This document shows, in pieces, positions 6,449 to 7,037 of a DNA stretch of 7,037 nt. The notes under the pieces were generated by a model. It had not been told where the DNA came from and did no database searches. It saw only the letters and a program-made list of their open reading frames with translations. Every line of letters begins with the position of its first letter. Position 1 is the first letter of the stretch. The position numbers and the translations under genes were made by a program. Source of the stretch: Candidatus Zixiibacteriota bacterium (GTDB lineage: Bacteria; Zixibacteria; MSB-5A5; GN15; PGXB01). Location: the NCBI GenBank assembly GCA_020345705.1, contig CP070766.1:1658676-1665712 (forward strand), written 5' to 3'.

Positions 6449-7037
6449 CCGGCTCCATAGAATTTTATGTATCGAGACGTGACTTTTTTGACTTTCATCC
6501 TGTAATTTTCCAGAGCTTCCAGATCATCGACCGGAAGAAGATATCCCCGTCGCTCGCGGCTGAATTGCGCGGAGACGGCGCCTTCCTCCAGTTGAAAACG
6601 ACAACTCATTTCAACAAAATCGAAATCGGCACTGTCATCCGGCGGGACGGCAACGGAATCAAACGAGAATGAACTGTCCCATGTGATCCTGAGCCGGTGC
6701 TCTTTGAACGAGGGATATCTAAGGTCAACCGGCACGGTACGACCGGGCAGATTAAGAGATTCGTACAGGTCGAGAATCTCAAACAAGTAGGGATCAAGGT
6801 ACAGGACATTGTTCAGTTCGTCCGCCCGCTTTTTCGCAATTACCCTTACAACAACTTCGAGCGGGACGTCAATATTATCGAGATTTTCGATGCTGTAATC
6901 AATCAGCTCATATTTTTTTCGGCCGCCCGGCAGCATCCCGGTAACGTACGTGTTTAATTCATCTGCATCAAGGTGACGTAACTTACTTCTGAGGTAATGC
7001 GAGTAATTACCCTGGTAGGTCAGCCGGGCGGTCAGAC
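6433..7037 (-). CDS. C-terminal part of a probable DUF3857/transglutaminase-family protein (5' end off the window)
   Basis: The frame is open from the right edge (first full codon at 7035) to a TGA at 6433-6435, giving 200 residues, so the ATG at 6936 is internal. The segment reads like the C-terminal, all-beta region that follows the transglutaminase core in DUF3857 proteins. It starts with a beta segment LTARLTYQGNYSHYLRSKL, continues with MLPGGRKKYELIDYSIENLD and NIDVPLEVVVRV, and has the proline-aromatic motif PVDLRYPSFKEHRLRITW. The end DLEALENYRMKVKKVTSRYI resembles the closing helix of those proteins. The catalytic Cys-His-Asp core and any signal peptide would lie beyond the window. 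Such proteins are generally secreted or periplasmic with unknown substrates. The gene is convergent with trkH (11 bp between stops), so a functional link is unlikely. The family call rests on resemblance only. Confidence 0.6.
   Translation of the reverse strand, partial: LTARLTYQGNYSHYLRSKLRHLDADELNTYVTGMLPGGRKKYELIDYSIENLDNIDVPLEVVVRVIAKKRADELNNVLYLDPYLFEILDLYESLNLPGRTVPVDLRYPSFKEHRLRITWDSSFSFDSVAVPPDDSADFDFVEMSCRFQLEEGAVSAQFSRERRGYLLPVDDLEALENYRMKVKKVTSRYIKFYGAGRPGN

Noticed and set aside
1..7037. tRNA, rRNA, CRISPR arrays, insertion sequences, attachment sites
   Set aside because: I saw no repeat-spacer pattern, transposase motifs, terminal inverted repeats or tRNA cloverleaf; nearly all of the sequence is explained by five protein genes.

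Overview
The window comes from a diderm (Gram-negative-type) bacterium. It encodes a TolC-type outer-membrane channel domain and secreted or inner-membrane proteins, and has no introns, RNA genes, mobile elements or CRISPR repeats. Base composition is moderate, and codon use looks similar across all genes, so I see no sign of recent transfer. A TolC-like protein, a PIG-V-like glycosyltransferase and a transglutaminase/DUF3857-type protein together would suit an uncultivated lineage near the FCB group (for example Zixibacteria) or a deltaproteobacterium-like lineage. That placement is a weak inference from protein style only.

Layout. (1) Positions 1-2073, minus strand: one uninterrupted frame of 691 codons that runs off the left edge. 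It starts with a signal peptide, continues as a periplasmic substrate-binding domain of the ABC_sub_bind (TrpX-like) type, and then becomes a TolC-family outer-membrane efflux domain. It is easily missed because its stop lies outside the window. (2) Positions 2172-3275, minus strand: a multi-pass GT-C/PIG-V-like glycosyltransferase, 98 bp upstream of the fusion gene on the same strand. The gap holds a plausible promoter and a strong ribosome binding site for the fusion gene. (3) Positions 3276-3450: the divergent intergenic region, with a consensus -35 box and a perfect 8-bp inverted repeat next to it. (4) Positions 3451-4806 and 4820-6421, plus strand: trkA and trkH, a two-gene potassium uptake operon with a 13-bp gap. 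(5) Positions 6433-7037, minus strand: the C-terminal part of a probable DUF3857/transglutaminase-family protein, convergent with trkH and entering from the right edge.

The Trk pair is a clear functional unit: TrkH is the K+-conducting membrane subunit and TrkA the cytoplasmic nucleotide-sensing RCK subunit that gates it. The most unusual item is the substrate-binding-protein/TolC fusion. It would tether a ligand-binding domain to an outer-membrane export duct in a single polypeptide, and its partners probably lie beyond the left edge.
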